From Piscinibacter sp. (GTDB lineage Bacteria > Pseudomonadota > Gammaproteobacteria > Burkholderiales > Burkholderiaceae_C), in contig JAGOAS010000002.1 of the NCBI GenBank assembly GCA_017983795.1, positions 186,001 through 250,000 on the forward strand: a stretch of 64,000 bases of DNA, given 5' to 3'. The notes beneath the pieces are model-generated. The model was not told the DNA's origin. It made no database searches and worked only from the letters and a program-made list of their open reading frames with translations. Position 1 is the stretch's first letter. Each line of letters opens with the position of its first letter. This document shows positions 23,891-31,720 of the stretch, in pieces. The position numbers and the translations under genes are program-made.

Positions 23891-24346
23891 ATGAAGCATC
23901 GCACCATCATTTCGCGCCGCGCCGCACGCGGCTTCACGCTGGTCGAGCTGCTCGCCGCGGTGAGCATCGCCGGCGTGCTGTCGAGCATCGCCTGGCCGAG
24001 CTTCGAGGGCAGCCTGCAGCGTGCACGCCGCGCCGATGCGACCCTCTCGATGGCGCAACTGCAGATCGTGCAGGAACGCTGGTACGCCAACCGCGGCCGC
24101 TACGGCAACCTGGCCGAGCTGCGCCTGCCCGAGCGCAGCAGCGCCGGCCACTACCGGCTCGAGGTGGTGGCGGCCGACGAGCAAGCCTATGTCGCCCACG
24201 CCCTGGCCAGCGGCGCACAGGCGCGCGATGCCGCCTGCCGCAGCCTGCGCCTGAGCGTGAGCGGCGGCGTGACGACGCGCGAGTCCGGCGCCGACGAACG
24301 CTTCGGCAACGACGCGGCGGCCAACCGGCGCTGCTGGAATCTGTGA
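23891..24346 (+). CDS. PilE-like type IV minor pilin
   Basis: This 151-residue prepilin has the cleavage site ARG-FTLVELLAAVSIAGVLSSIAWPSFEG, a helix with QRARRADATLSMAQLQIVQERWYANRGRYGNL typical of the PilE family, and two C-terminal cysteines (DAACRSL, RRCWNL) that could form the usual pilin disulfide. GAGGAGGAAG precedes the ATG. Its position between FimT-like and PilW-like genes makes it a minor rather than major pilin. Confidence 0.88.
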   Translation: MKHRTIISRRAARGFTLVELLAAVSIAGVLSSIAWPSFEGSLQRARRADATLSMAQLQIVQERWYANRGRYGNLAELRLPERSSAGHYRLEVVAADEQAYVAHALASGAQARDAACRSLRLSVSGGVTTRESGADERFGNDAAANRRCWNL

Positions 24347-24360
24347 GCGCGAGGCCCGCC

Positions 24361-25002
24361 ATGCGCCGCTGCCAGACCGGCCTGTCGCTCGTCGAGCTCA
24401 TGATCGGCCTCGCGCTCGGCCTCTTCATCAGCGCCGCCGGCTTCGCGGCCTTCGCCGAGCAATGGCGCGAGCATCGCCACGCCACGCTGGCGATGCGCCT
24501 GCAGCAGGATCTGCGCAGCGCCGCCGAGCTGGTCGCTCGCGACCTGCGCCGCGCCGGGTACTGGGCCGCGCCGGCAGCGTCGCGCCCCAACCCCTATGCC
24601 GCGTTCGCGCCGCAGGCGGCCGCCTCCGACGCCGCCAGCTACGCCTACTCGCGCGACGCGATCGAGAACCACGTTCTCGACGGCACCGAGCAGTTCGGCT
24701 TGCGCCTGCGCCGCGGCGTGATCGAGCTGCAGCTCGGCGCGGGCGGCTGGCAGGCGCTCACCGATGCCGGCACCCTGGTCGTCACCGAGTTTCTGCTCGA
24801 GCCGCGCCTGCAGCAGCTCTCGCTGCTGGAGCACTGCGCACGCCCCTGCCCGGCGGGCGTGGCCTGCGATGCCCACGTGAACGTGCGCCGCCTCGCGCTG
24901 CGCATCACGGCACGCGCTGCGAGCGATGCCTCGCTGGTGCGCCGGATCGACACCCTGGTGCGCCTGCGCAACGACGAGGTCGCGGGCGCCTGCCCCGCCT
25001 GA
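24361..25002 (+). CDS. pilW: PilW-family minor pilin assembly protein
   Basis: This protein of about 213 residues has the prepilin signature QTG-LSLVELMIGLALGLFIS, then RLQQDLRSAAELVARDLRRAGYW, the defining PilW segment. Two cysteines pairs (CARPCPAGVAC) lie near residue 160. ATG at 24361 follows GAGG at good distance; an in-frame GTG at 24343 overlapping the previous stop would add six residues and is possible. It belongs to the minor pilin set needed for pilus assembly. Confidence 0.88.
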   Translation: MRRCQTGLSLVELMIGLALGLFISAAGFAAFAEQWREHRHATLAMRLQQDLRSAAELVARDLRRAGYWAAPAASRPNPYAAFAPQAAASDAASYAYSRDAIENHVLDGTEQFGLRLRRGVIELQLGAGGWQALTDAGTLVVTEFLLEPRLQQLSLLEHCARPCPAGVACDAHVNVRRLALRITARAASDASLVRRIDTLVRLRNDEVAGACPA

Positions 25003-25012
25003 GGAGCCGAAC

Positions 25013-26011
25013 ATGAGCAAGCACCCTTCACTGCACGGCCAGCGCGGCGCGGCCACGCTCGCGATCACACTGGCCCTGCTGATCGGAATGCTGGTGACGC
25101 TGCTGGCCGCCAACCGCAACCTGCTGATCGAACTGCGCCAGTCGTCCAACCAGGCGCAGGCGGCTGCGGCCTTCGAGGCCGCCGAGGCCGGCCTGGACTG
25201 GGCCGTGGCGATGCTCAATGCCGACGCGCGCATCGGCACCGACTGCAAGCCCTCGCCGCTGGCGACGCAGAGCTTCCGCGAGCGCCACCTCGACACGGCG
25301 CTGCCGGCCTTCACGCCGCGGGGCGTGCAACCGGCCTGCGTGCGCGGCGACGCAGGCTGGAACTGCGCCTGCCCCGACAGCGGCGTGGCCACGCCGGCGG
25401 CCAGCGGCGCCGCGTTCGCACTGCGCTTCGAGGCGGGTGCAAGCGACGGCCGCTTGCGTGTCGTCGCCACCAGCGGCGCGCTGGCCGAGCACAGCGCCTC
25501 GATCGCGCTGCAGCCGGCGCTCGCCGCACCGCCGGCCGCCGCGCTCACCGTGCGCCCGGCCGGTCTCGCGGCCGAGCCCTTCTTCGCCGGACTGTTCGGC
25601 TTGTCGAAGGCGCAATGGCTGCGCCAGCCGGCGGTGCGACAGATCGACTGCCGCGGCGACTGCGGCGCGGCGATCGCCGTCGCTGCCGGCCAGGGCGCGA
25701 CCCTGCTCGCGCTGCCCGGCGACCTGACGCTGCGCGGCCCGCTCACGCTCGGCTCGCCGGAGCGCCCGCTGCTGATCGTCGCCGCGGGGGCCTTGCAGTT
25801 GCAGGGCGCGGTGCAGTTGCACGGCGTCGCCCATGCCGCGAGCCTCGCCTGGATCGGCCCGGCCGCCACGGTGCGTGGCGCGCTGATCAGCGAGGGCGTC
25901 GCAGCCGGCGACGCCTCGCTGGACCTGCAGCGCGACGCCGATGTGCTCGAGGCCCTGCGCACGCGCCAGGGCAGCTTCGTGCGGCTGCCCGGCAGCTGGC
26001 GCGACTTCTGA
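25013..26011 (+). CDS. PilX-like pilus assembly protein with long C-terminal domain
   Basis: This 332-residue protein begins with a basic lead and QRGAATLAITLALLIGMLVTLLAANRNLLIEL, the PilX_N type hydrophobic segment that lacks the usual Glu5, then QSSNQAQAAAAFEAAEAGLDWAVAMLN. Typical PilX proteins are under 200 residues; here about 150 more residues follow, including alternating short strands (ALPGDLTLRGPLTL, GALQLQGAVQLHGVAHAA, GPAATVRGALISEG) that resemble a beta-helix. It lies between PilW- and PilV-like genes with short gaps. It is probably surface-exposed at the pilus tip, but the long domain is unassigned. Confidence 0.78.
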   Translation: MSKHPSLHGQRGAATLAITLALLIGMLVTLLAANRNLLIELRQSSNQAQAAAAFEAAEAGLDWAVAMLNADARIGTDCKPSPLATQSFRERHLDTALPAFTPRGVQPACVRGDAGWNCACPDSGVATPAASGAAFALRFEAGASDGRLRVVATSGALAEHSASIALQPALAAPPAAALTVRPAGLAAEPFFAGLFGLSKAQWLRQPAVRQIDCRGDCGAAIAVAAGQGATLLALPGDLTLRGPLTLGSPERPLLIVAAGALQLQGAVQLHGVAHAASLAWIGPAATVRGALISEGVAAGDASLDLQRDADVLEALRTRQGSFVRLPGSWRDF

Positions 26012-26029
26012 TCGTCGAAGGAGCCATTC

Positions 26030-26467
26030 ATGCGCAAGCCCCTGCCCCGCCGCCAGCGCGGCCTGACGCTGATCGAGGCGCTGTTCGCCTTCCTCGCCCT
26101 CTCGATCGGCGCGCTCGCGCTGCTGCGCTTCCAGCCCGAGTTGCGCCAGCACGCCGAGTTCGCGCGCCAGCGCGGCGAGGCGGTGCGGCTGGCCCAGCAG
26201 GAAATCGAAGGCCTGCGCGGCTTTGCCACGCGCGCAGAGTTCGACGCGATCGCCACGCGTGCCTTCACGATCGAGCCCGACGGCCTGGGCAGTCCGCGCT
26301 ACGCGCTGCAGCGGCGCGTCGATGCGCTCGCCTGGCCGGGTGCGAAGGCGATCGAGGTGATCGTGGCCTGGACCGACCGGCAGGGCGCGGCGCAGCAGGT
26401 GGCGCTGGCCACGCTCGTCGCCGGCGAGGAGCCGGCGCTGGCCGCGGCCAGCCTGCTGCCGCGCTGA
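26030..26467 (+). CDS. PilV-like minor pilin
   Basis: This 145-residue prepilin has RRQRG-LTLIEALFAFLALSIGALALLRFQPELRQ with mature Glu5 and a PilV-style second part (VRLAQQEIEGLRGFAT). AAGGAG lies before the ATG. It ends the pilin operon; the large tip adhesin PilY1 that usually accompanies these genes is absent, and ribD begins 28 bases later. Confidence 0.85.
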   Translation: MRKPLPRRQRGLTLIEALFAFLALSIGALALLRFQPELRQHAEFARQRGEAVRLAQQEIEGLRGFATRAEFDAIATRAFTIEPDGLGSPRYALQRRVDALAWPGAKAIEVIVAWTDRQGAAQQVALATLVAGEEPALAAASLLPR

Positions 26468-26495
26468 GCCGCGGCCTTCGCGCAAAATCCGGTGC

Positions 26496-27608
26496 ATGAG
26501 CGCTGCGCCCTTCCCCACGCCCATGCACGAGGCCCTTGCGCTGGCCGAGCAGTCGATCGGCCTGACCGAGCCGAACCCGCGCGTCGGCTGCGTGATCGTG
26601 GCACCCGACGGCCGCGTGCTCGGCCGCGGCCGCACGCAGCAGGCCGGCGGGCCGCATGCCGAGGTGATGGCGCTGCGCGACGCCGCGGCGCGCCACGAGA
26701 TCGTGCACGGCGCCACCGCCTACGTGACGCTGGAACCCTGCGCCCACCACGGCCGCACGCCGCCCTGCTGCGACGCGCTGATCGAGGCCAGGCTGGCCCG
26801 CGTGGTGATGGCCCTGGTCGACCCCTTTCCGCAGGTGGCGGGCCAGGGCGCGGCACGGCTGCGAGCGGCTGGCATCACGGTCGAGGAAGGCCTGCTCGCC
26901 AAGGAAGCGCGCGAGCTCAATATCGGATTCTTCTCGCGCGTGCAGCGCGGCCGGCCCTGGCTGCGCCTGAAGGCGGCTGTGTCGCTGGACGGCCGCACGG
27001 CGCTGGAGAACGGCGTCAGCCAGTGGATCACCGGCGCGGCGGCGCGCACCGACGGCCATGCCTTCCGGCGCCGCGCCGGCGCCGTGCTCACCGGCGTCGG
27101 CACCGTGCTCGACGACGACCCGCGCCTGGACGTGCGCCTGGTCGAGACGGCCAAGCAACCGCTGCGCGTGGTGGTCGATTCGCGCCTGGAGACGCCGCCC
27201 GCGGCGAAGCTGCTCGCGCCGCCCGGCGCCGTGCTGATCTACGCCGCGCAGCCGCACGCCGAGCGCGAGGCGGCGCTGCGCGCCGCGGGTGCCGAGATCG
27301 CCTATCAGCCGGGCGCCGGCGGCAAGGTCGACCTCGCCGCCATGCTGGCCGACCTCGCGAAGCGCGGCATCAACGAGCTGCACGTCGAGGCCGGCCACAA
27401 GCTCAACGGCTCGCTGGTGCGTGAAGGCCTGGTCGACGAGTTCCTGGTCTACATGGCGCCGCGCCTGCTGGGCATCGGCCGCGAGCTGGCCGCCTTCGGG
27501 CCGCTCACGCGCCTGGAGGACACGCTGGACCTGCGCTGGACGAGCATCGAGCGCATCGGCGAGGATCTGCGCCTGATCGCCCGGGCGCCGGGCCGCGAAG
27601 ACTTCTGA
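26496..27608 (+). CDS. ribD: Bifunctional riboflavin deaminase/reductase RibD
   Basis: This 370-residue protein has the cytidine-deaminase-like zinc domain first (His54-Ala-Glu56 in GGPHAEVMAL, Cys82 and Cys91 in EPCAHHGRTPPC) and the reductase domain after residue 150 (RLKAAVSLDGRTAL, GVGTVLDDDPRLDVR, LHVEAGHKLNGSLV). It converts diaminohydroxyribosylaminopyrimidine phosphate to the ribitylamino pyrimidinedione. A CAAAAT -10-like box ends seven bases before the ATG and no ribosome-binding site is seen, so a leaderless message is possible. Confidence 0.96.
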   Translation: MSAAPFPTPMHEALALAEQSIGLTEPNPRVGCVIVAPDGRVLGRGRTQQAGGPHAEVMALRDAAARHEIVHGATAYVTLEPCAHHGRTPPCCDALIEARLARVVMALVDPFPQVAGQGAARLRAAGITVEEGLLAKEARELNIGFFSRVQRGRPWLRLKAAVSLDGRTALENGVSQWITGAAARTDGHAFRRRAGAVLTGVGTVLDDDPRLDVRLVETAKQPLRVVVDSRLETPPAAKLLAPPGAVLIYAAQPHAEREAALRAAGAEIAYQPGAGGKVDLAAMLADLAKRGINELHVEAGHKLNGSLVREGLVDEFLVYMAPRLLGIGRELAAFGPLTRLEDTLDLRWTSIERIGEDLRLIARAPGREDF

Positions 27609-27655
27609 CGCGCAGGCGACGCCGCAGCCTCGGCGCGCCTGCGACAATCACGCCC

Positions 27656-28285
27656 ATGTTCACCGGCATCATCAGCGGCGTCGGCCGCATCGTCGACGCG
27701 AAGGCCCTGGGCGCCGACGCCTCGCACGGCCAGCGCCTGACGATCCAGGCGCCCGCGGCTTACCTCGACGACGTCGAACTCGGCGACAGCATCGCGCTGA
27801 ACGGCGCCTGCATGACGGTCACCTCGTTCGACGCCGCGGCCGCGCGCTTCACGATCGACATCTCGGCCGAGAGCCTGTCGAAGACCGCGGGCCTGGGCGA
27901 ACCCGGCCCGGTCAACCTCGAGAAGGCGCTGCGCGCCAACGACCGCCTCGGCGGCCACCTGGTGAGCGGCCATGTCGACGGCATCGGCAGCGTGGCCTCG
28001 TTCGAGCCGGTGGGTGAATCCTGGGAGCTGCGCGTCGCCGCCCCGCCGGCGCTGGCGCGCTTCCTCGCCTACAAGGGCTCGATCACGGTCAACGGCGTGA
28101 GCCTCACGGTCAACCGCGTGGTCGACCACCAGGATCGCTGCGAGTTCAGCATCAACCTGATCCCGCACACCGTCGAGAACACGACGCTGGGCACGCTGCG
28201 CGCGGGCAGCCGCGTCAACCTCGAGATCGACCTGATCGCGCGCTACGTCGAGCGCATGCTGGGCGGCTCGCTGCCGCGCCACTGA
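27656..28285 (+). CDS. ribE: Riboflavin synthase alpha chain
   Basis: This 209-residue protein begins with the hallmark MFTGIISGVGRI and contains the two repeated lumazine-binding halves: DSIALNGACMTVT with GGHLVSGHVDGIGS in the first, and SITVNGVSLTVNRV in the second. It dismutates two dimethylribityllumazines into riboflavin. It follows ribD in the same direction. GACAAT ends seven bases before the ATG with no clear ribosome-binding site. Confidence 0.96.
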   Translation: MFTGIISGVGRIVDAKALGADASHGQRLTIQAPAAYLDDVELGDSIALNGACMTVTSFDAAAARFTIDISAESLSKTAGLGEPGPVNLEKALRANDRLGGHLVSGHVDGIGSVASFEPVGESWELRVAAPPALARFLAYKGSITVNGVSLTVNRVVDHQDRCEFSINLIPHTVENTTLGTLRAGSRVNLEIDLIARYVERMLGGSLPRH

Positions 28286-28333
28286 GAAGCCTTTGCGCGG
28301 GGGCGGAACACCCCCGCCACCTACAATCGCGTC

Positions 28334-29443
28334 ATGTCCATTTCACCGATTCCGGAGCTGGTGGCCGAGCTGGCCGCCGGCCGCATGGTCATCCTCGTCG
28401 ACGAGGAGGACCGCGAGAACGAGGGTGACCTCGTGCTCGCGGCCGACCATGTCACGCCCGAGGCCATCAACTTCATGGCGAAGTTCGGCCGCGGGCTGAT
28501 CTGCCTGACGCTGACGCGCGAGCGCTGCGAGCGCCTGCAGCTCACGCCGATGGCGGCGCGCAACGGCCAGAAGACCGGCACCGCCTTCACCGTCTCGATC
28601 GAGGCGGCCGAAGGCGTCACCACCGGCATCTCGGCGGCCGACCGCGCGCGCACCGTGCAGGCCGCGGTGGCGCGCCAGGCCAAGGCCAGCGACCTGGTGC
28701 AGCCCGGCCACATCTTCCCGCTGCAGGCGCAGGATGGCGGCGTGCTCATGCGCGCCGGCCACACCGAAGCCGGCTGCGACCTCTCGGGCATGGCCGGGCT
28801 GACTCCTGCCGCGGTGATCTGCGAGATCATGAAAGACGACGGCACCATGGCGCGCCTGCCCGACCTGATCGAGTTCGCGCGCGAGCACCGCCTGAAGATC
28901 GGCACCATCGCCGACCTGATCGAATACCGCAGCCGCAACGAATCGCTGATCCAGCGCGCCGGCGAGCGGCGCCTGGCCACCGCGCAGGGCGAATTCCTCT
29001 GTACCGCCTACCGCGACCGCACCGGCGGCCTGCACCTCGCGCTGACGCACGGCAGCTGGACGCCGGCCGACGAGGTGCTGGTGCGCGTGCACGAGCCGCT
29101 GTCGGTGCTGGACCTGCTGGATGCCGGGGCCTGTGGCCACTCCTGGCCGCTGCCCAAGGCGCTGGCGGCGATCCAGGCCAGCCCGCGCGGCGCCGCACTG
29201 CTGCTCAACTGCGGCGAAGGCATCGATGCCCTGCTGCCGCAGCTCGCCGGCACGCGGCCGGCCGAAGCGCCCGCGCGCAACCAGCTGGACCTGCGCACCT
29301 ACGGCGTCGGCGCGCAGATCCTGCGCGACATCGGCATCACGAAGATGCGCCTGCTCGGCAGCCCGCGCCGCATGCCCAGCATGACCGGCTACGGCCTCGA
29401 GGTCACCGGCTTCGTCGCCGCCAACGACGCCGCCGCCCCATGA
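28334..29443 (+). CDS. ribB: DHBP synthase fused to a degenerate GTP-cyclohydrolase-II domain (RibBX type)
   Basis: This 369-residue protein has a full 3,4-dihydroxy-2-butanone-4-phosphate synthase (residues 1 to about 205: [44 protein letters not shown]). It makes the four-carbon unit for the lumazine. The C-terminal 160 residues resemble GTP cyclohydrolase II ([25 protein letters not shown]) but lack the zinc-binding cysteine cluster and catalytic motif, so that activity should be missing. Such proteins are called RibBX in other proteobacteria, and a separate ribA must exist elsewhere. TACAAT ends six bases before the ATG, preceded by a 7-bp hairpin (28297-28317). Confidence 0.93.
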   Translation: MSISPIPELVAELAAGRMVILVDEEDRENEGDLVLAADHVTPEAINFMAKFGRGLICLTLTRERCERLQLTPMAARNGQKTGTAFTVSIEAAEGVTTGISAADRARTVQAAVARQAKASDLVQPGHIFPLQAQDGGVLMRAGHTEAGCDLSGMAGLTPAAVICEIMKDDGTMARLPDLIEFAREHRLKIGTIADLIEYRSRNESLIQRAGERRLATAQGEFLCTAYRDRTGGLHLALTHGSWTPADEVLVRVHEPLSVLDLLDAGACGHSWPLPKALAAIQASPRGAALLLNCGEGIDALLPQLAGTRPAEAPARNQLDLRTYGVGAQILRDIGITKMRLLGSPRRMPSMTGYGLEVTGFVAANDAAAP

Positions 29444-29464
29444 ACTTTCTTCTCCATACCCACC

Positions 29465-29929
29465 ATGCAGGACGCTGACAAGGGCAGCCCCATCGAGCTG
29501 AACGGGCAGGACCTGCGCATCGGCATCGTGCAGGCCCGCTTCAACGCCGAGATCACCGCAGCGCTCGCGAAGAGCTGCATCGCCGAACTGGAGGCGCTGG
29601 GCGTGAGCGAGCGCCACATCCGCCACGTCACCGTGCCGGGCGCGCTCGAGGTGCCGCTGGCGCTCGACGCGCTGGCCGAGAGCGAGGATTTCGACGCGCT
29701 GGTCGCGCTGGGTTGCATCATCCGCGGCGAGACCTACCACTTCGAGCTGGTGGCCAACGAGAGCGGCGCCGGCGTCACGCGCGTCTCGCTCGACCACCAC
29801 CTGCCGATCGCCAACGCCATCCTCACCGTCGAGAACGAGGCCCAGGCCTGGGCGCGCGCCGAGGAGAAGGGCCGCGACGCCGCGCGCGTTGCCGTCGAGA
29901 TGGCCAACCTGCTGGAAGACCTGTCGTGA
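29465..29929 (+). CDS. ribH: 6,7-dimethyl-8-ribityllumazine synthase
   Basis: This 154-residue protein has [14 protein letters not shown] (substrate aromatic position), [17 protein letters not shown] and [24 protein letters not shown], with the catalytic His just before FELV. It condenses the butanone phosphate from RibB with the RibD product. It lies 21 bases after ribB and its stop overlaps the nusB GTG. Confidence 0.96.
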   Translation: MQDADKGSPIELNGQDLRIGIVQARFNAEITAALAKSCIAELEALGVSERHIRHVTVPGALEVPLALDALAESEDFDALVALGCIIRGETYHFELVANESGAGVTRVSLDHHLPIANAILTVENEAQAWARAEEKGRDAARVAVEMANLLEDLS

Positions 29930-30426
29930 GCGAGACGAGCGCCAACACGCCGGCCAAGAAGAAGCCTCAGCGATCACGTGGCGGCGCCCCCTCGGCACGC
30001 CGCCGCTCGCGCGAGGTCGCGCTGCAAGGCCTGTACGAGTGGCTGATCGGCGGTGCCGATGCCGGCGTGATCGACGCCCACATGCGCGAGCAGGACGGCT
30101 TCGCCCAGTGCGACGCGGCCCACTTCGACGCGCTGCTGCACGGCTGCATCGCCGAGGCGGCCGACCTCGACGCCGTGCTCACCAAGCACGTCGACCGCAA
30201 GACCACCGAGCTCTCGCCCATCGAGCACGGCGTGCTGATGATCGGCGCCTACGAGCTCAAGCACTGCGTCGACGTGCCCTACAAGGTGGCGATCAACGAG
30301 GCCGTCGAGCTGGCCAAGAATTTCGGCGGCACCGACGGCCACAAGTACGTCAACGGCGTGCTCGACAAGGCCGCGGCCGACCTGCGCCCGCTGGAGGTGC
30401 AGGCGGCGCGCGCCGCACGGCGCTGA
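29926..30426 (+). CDS. nusB: Transcription antitermination factor NusB
   Basis: This 166-residue helical protein has [16 protein letters not shown] at residues 25-40 and [19 protein letters not shown] and [32 protein letters not shown] at the C-terminus, standard NusB motifs. It binds boxA RNA with NusE in rRNA antitermination. The start is GTG, overlapping the ribH stop as GTGA. A Lys/Arg-rich N-terminal tail of about 25 residues is longer than in E. coli. The ribH-nusB pairing is widely conserved. Confidence 0.94.
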   Translation: MSETSANTPAKKKPQRSRGGAPSARRRSREVALQGLYEWLIGGADAGVIDAHMREQDGFAQCDAAHFDALLHGCIAEAADLDAVLTKHVDRKTTELSPIEHGVLMIGAYELKHCVDVPYKVAINEAVELAKNFGGTDGHKYVNGVLDKAAADLRPLEVQAARAARR

Positions 30427-30431
30427 GCGGC

Positions 30432-31613
30432 ATGCTGCGCACGGCCTCGCGGCTCGACCACATCGAGCCCTTCTACGTGATGGAGTGCGCCAAGGCGGCG
30501 GCCGAGCTGGCGCGCTCGCCGGAGTGCGCCGAGCGGCCGATGATCTTCCTGAACATCGGCGAGCCGGACTTCACCGCCGCGCCGCTGGTGCGCGAAGCCG
30601 CCGAGCGCGCGCTGCTCGACGGCCGCACGCAGTACACCGACGCCACCGGCCTCGCGCCGCTGCGCGAGCGCATCTCGCAGTGGTACGCGCAGCGCTTCGG
30701 CGTGCAGGTCGACCCGGCGCGCATCGTGGTCACCGCGGGCGCCTCGGCGGCGCTGCAGCTCGCCTGCCTGGCGCTGGTCGAGCGCGGCGACGAGGTGCTG
30801 ATGCCGGACCCGAGCTACCCCTGCAACCGCCACTTCGTCGCCGCGGCCGACGGCGTGCCGGTGCTGCTGCCGGCCGGGCCCGAGCAGCGCTTCCAGCTCG
30901 ATGCCGCGGGCGTCGAAGCCGCGTGGGGCGCGCGCACGCGCGGCGTGCTGCTGGCCAGCCCCTCCAACCCCACCGGCACCTCGATCGACCCCGAGGAGAT
31001 GGGCCGCATCGTGCGTGCGGTGCGCGGGCGCGGCGGCTTCACCATCGTCGACGAGATCTACCTCGGCCTGAGCTACGACGATCGCTACGGCAGCAGCGCA
31101 CTCGCGCACGGCGAGGACGTGGTCTCGATCAACAGCTTCTCGAAGTACTTCTCGATGACCGGCTGGCGCCTCGGCTGGATGGTGGTGCCGACGTCGTTGG
31201 TGCCGGCCATCGAGAAGCTGGCGCAGAACCTCTTCATCTGCGCCTCGACCATCGCGCAGCGCGCCGCGCTGGCCTGCTTCGAGCCGGAGTCCATCGCCGA
31301 GTACGAGCGCCGCCGCGCCGAATTCAAGGCGCGCCGCGACGTGGTGGTGCCGGCGCTGAACGCGATGGGCCTGACCGTGCCGGTGATGCCCGACGGCGCC
31401 TTCTACGCCTGGGCCGACTGCTCCGCGCACGCGGCCAGCAGCTGGGATTTCGTCTTCGACACCATGCGCCGCGCCCATGTGGCGCTGACCCCGGGGCGCG
31501 ACTTCGGCCGCCACGGCGCCGAGCGCTGGGTGCGGCTGTCGTATGCCAACTCCTTGGCACAGTTGGAGGAGGCCATGGCGCGCCTCGCGGCGAGCCTCGT
31601 CGCGCCCATGTGA
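30432..31613 (+). CDS. PLP-dependent aminotransferase, class I/II
   Basis: This 393-residue fold-type I aminotransferase has LNIGEPDFTAAPLVREAA near the N-terminus, VTAGASAALQLA for cofactor phosphate binding, SPSNPTGT, and the Schiff-base lysine in SINSFSKYFSMTGWRLGW. WVRLSYAN near the end supplies the carboxylate-binding Arg. The substrate cannot be fixed; alanine, aspartate or aromatic aminotransferases are all possible. It starts five bases after nusB and is probably the last gene of the riboflavin/nusB unit. Confidence 0.92.
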   Translation: MLRTASRLDHIEPFYVMECAKAAAELARSPECAERPMIFLNIGEPDFTAAPLVREAAERALLDGRTQYTDATGLAPLRERISQWYAQRFGVQVDPARIVVTAGASAALQLACLALVERGDEVLMPDPSYPCNRHFVAAADGVPVLLPAGPEQRFQLDAAGVEAAWGARTRGVLLASPSNPTGTSIDPEEMGRIVRAVRGRGGFTIVDEIYLGLSYDDRYGSSALAHGEDVVSINSFSKYFSMTGWRLGWMVVPTSLVPAIEKLAQNLFICASTIAQRAALACFEPESIAEYERRRAEFKARRDVVVPALNAMGLTVPVMPDGAFYAWADCSAHAASSWDFVFDTMRRAHVALTPGRDFGRHGAERWVRLSYANSLAQLEEAMARLAASLVAPM

Positions 31614-31720
31614 CGCCCGGCACGCAGCCGCATCAATCTTTGGTGAGGAGCTGTTACGAACCCGGCCCCTGCGGTTGTTATTCACGCTTGGCGGCCGGGG
31701 GGCTGGTCTAAGCTGTCGAA

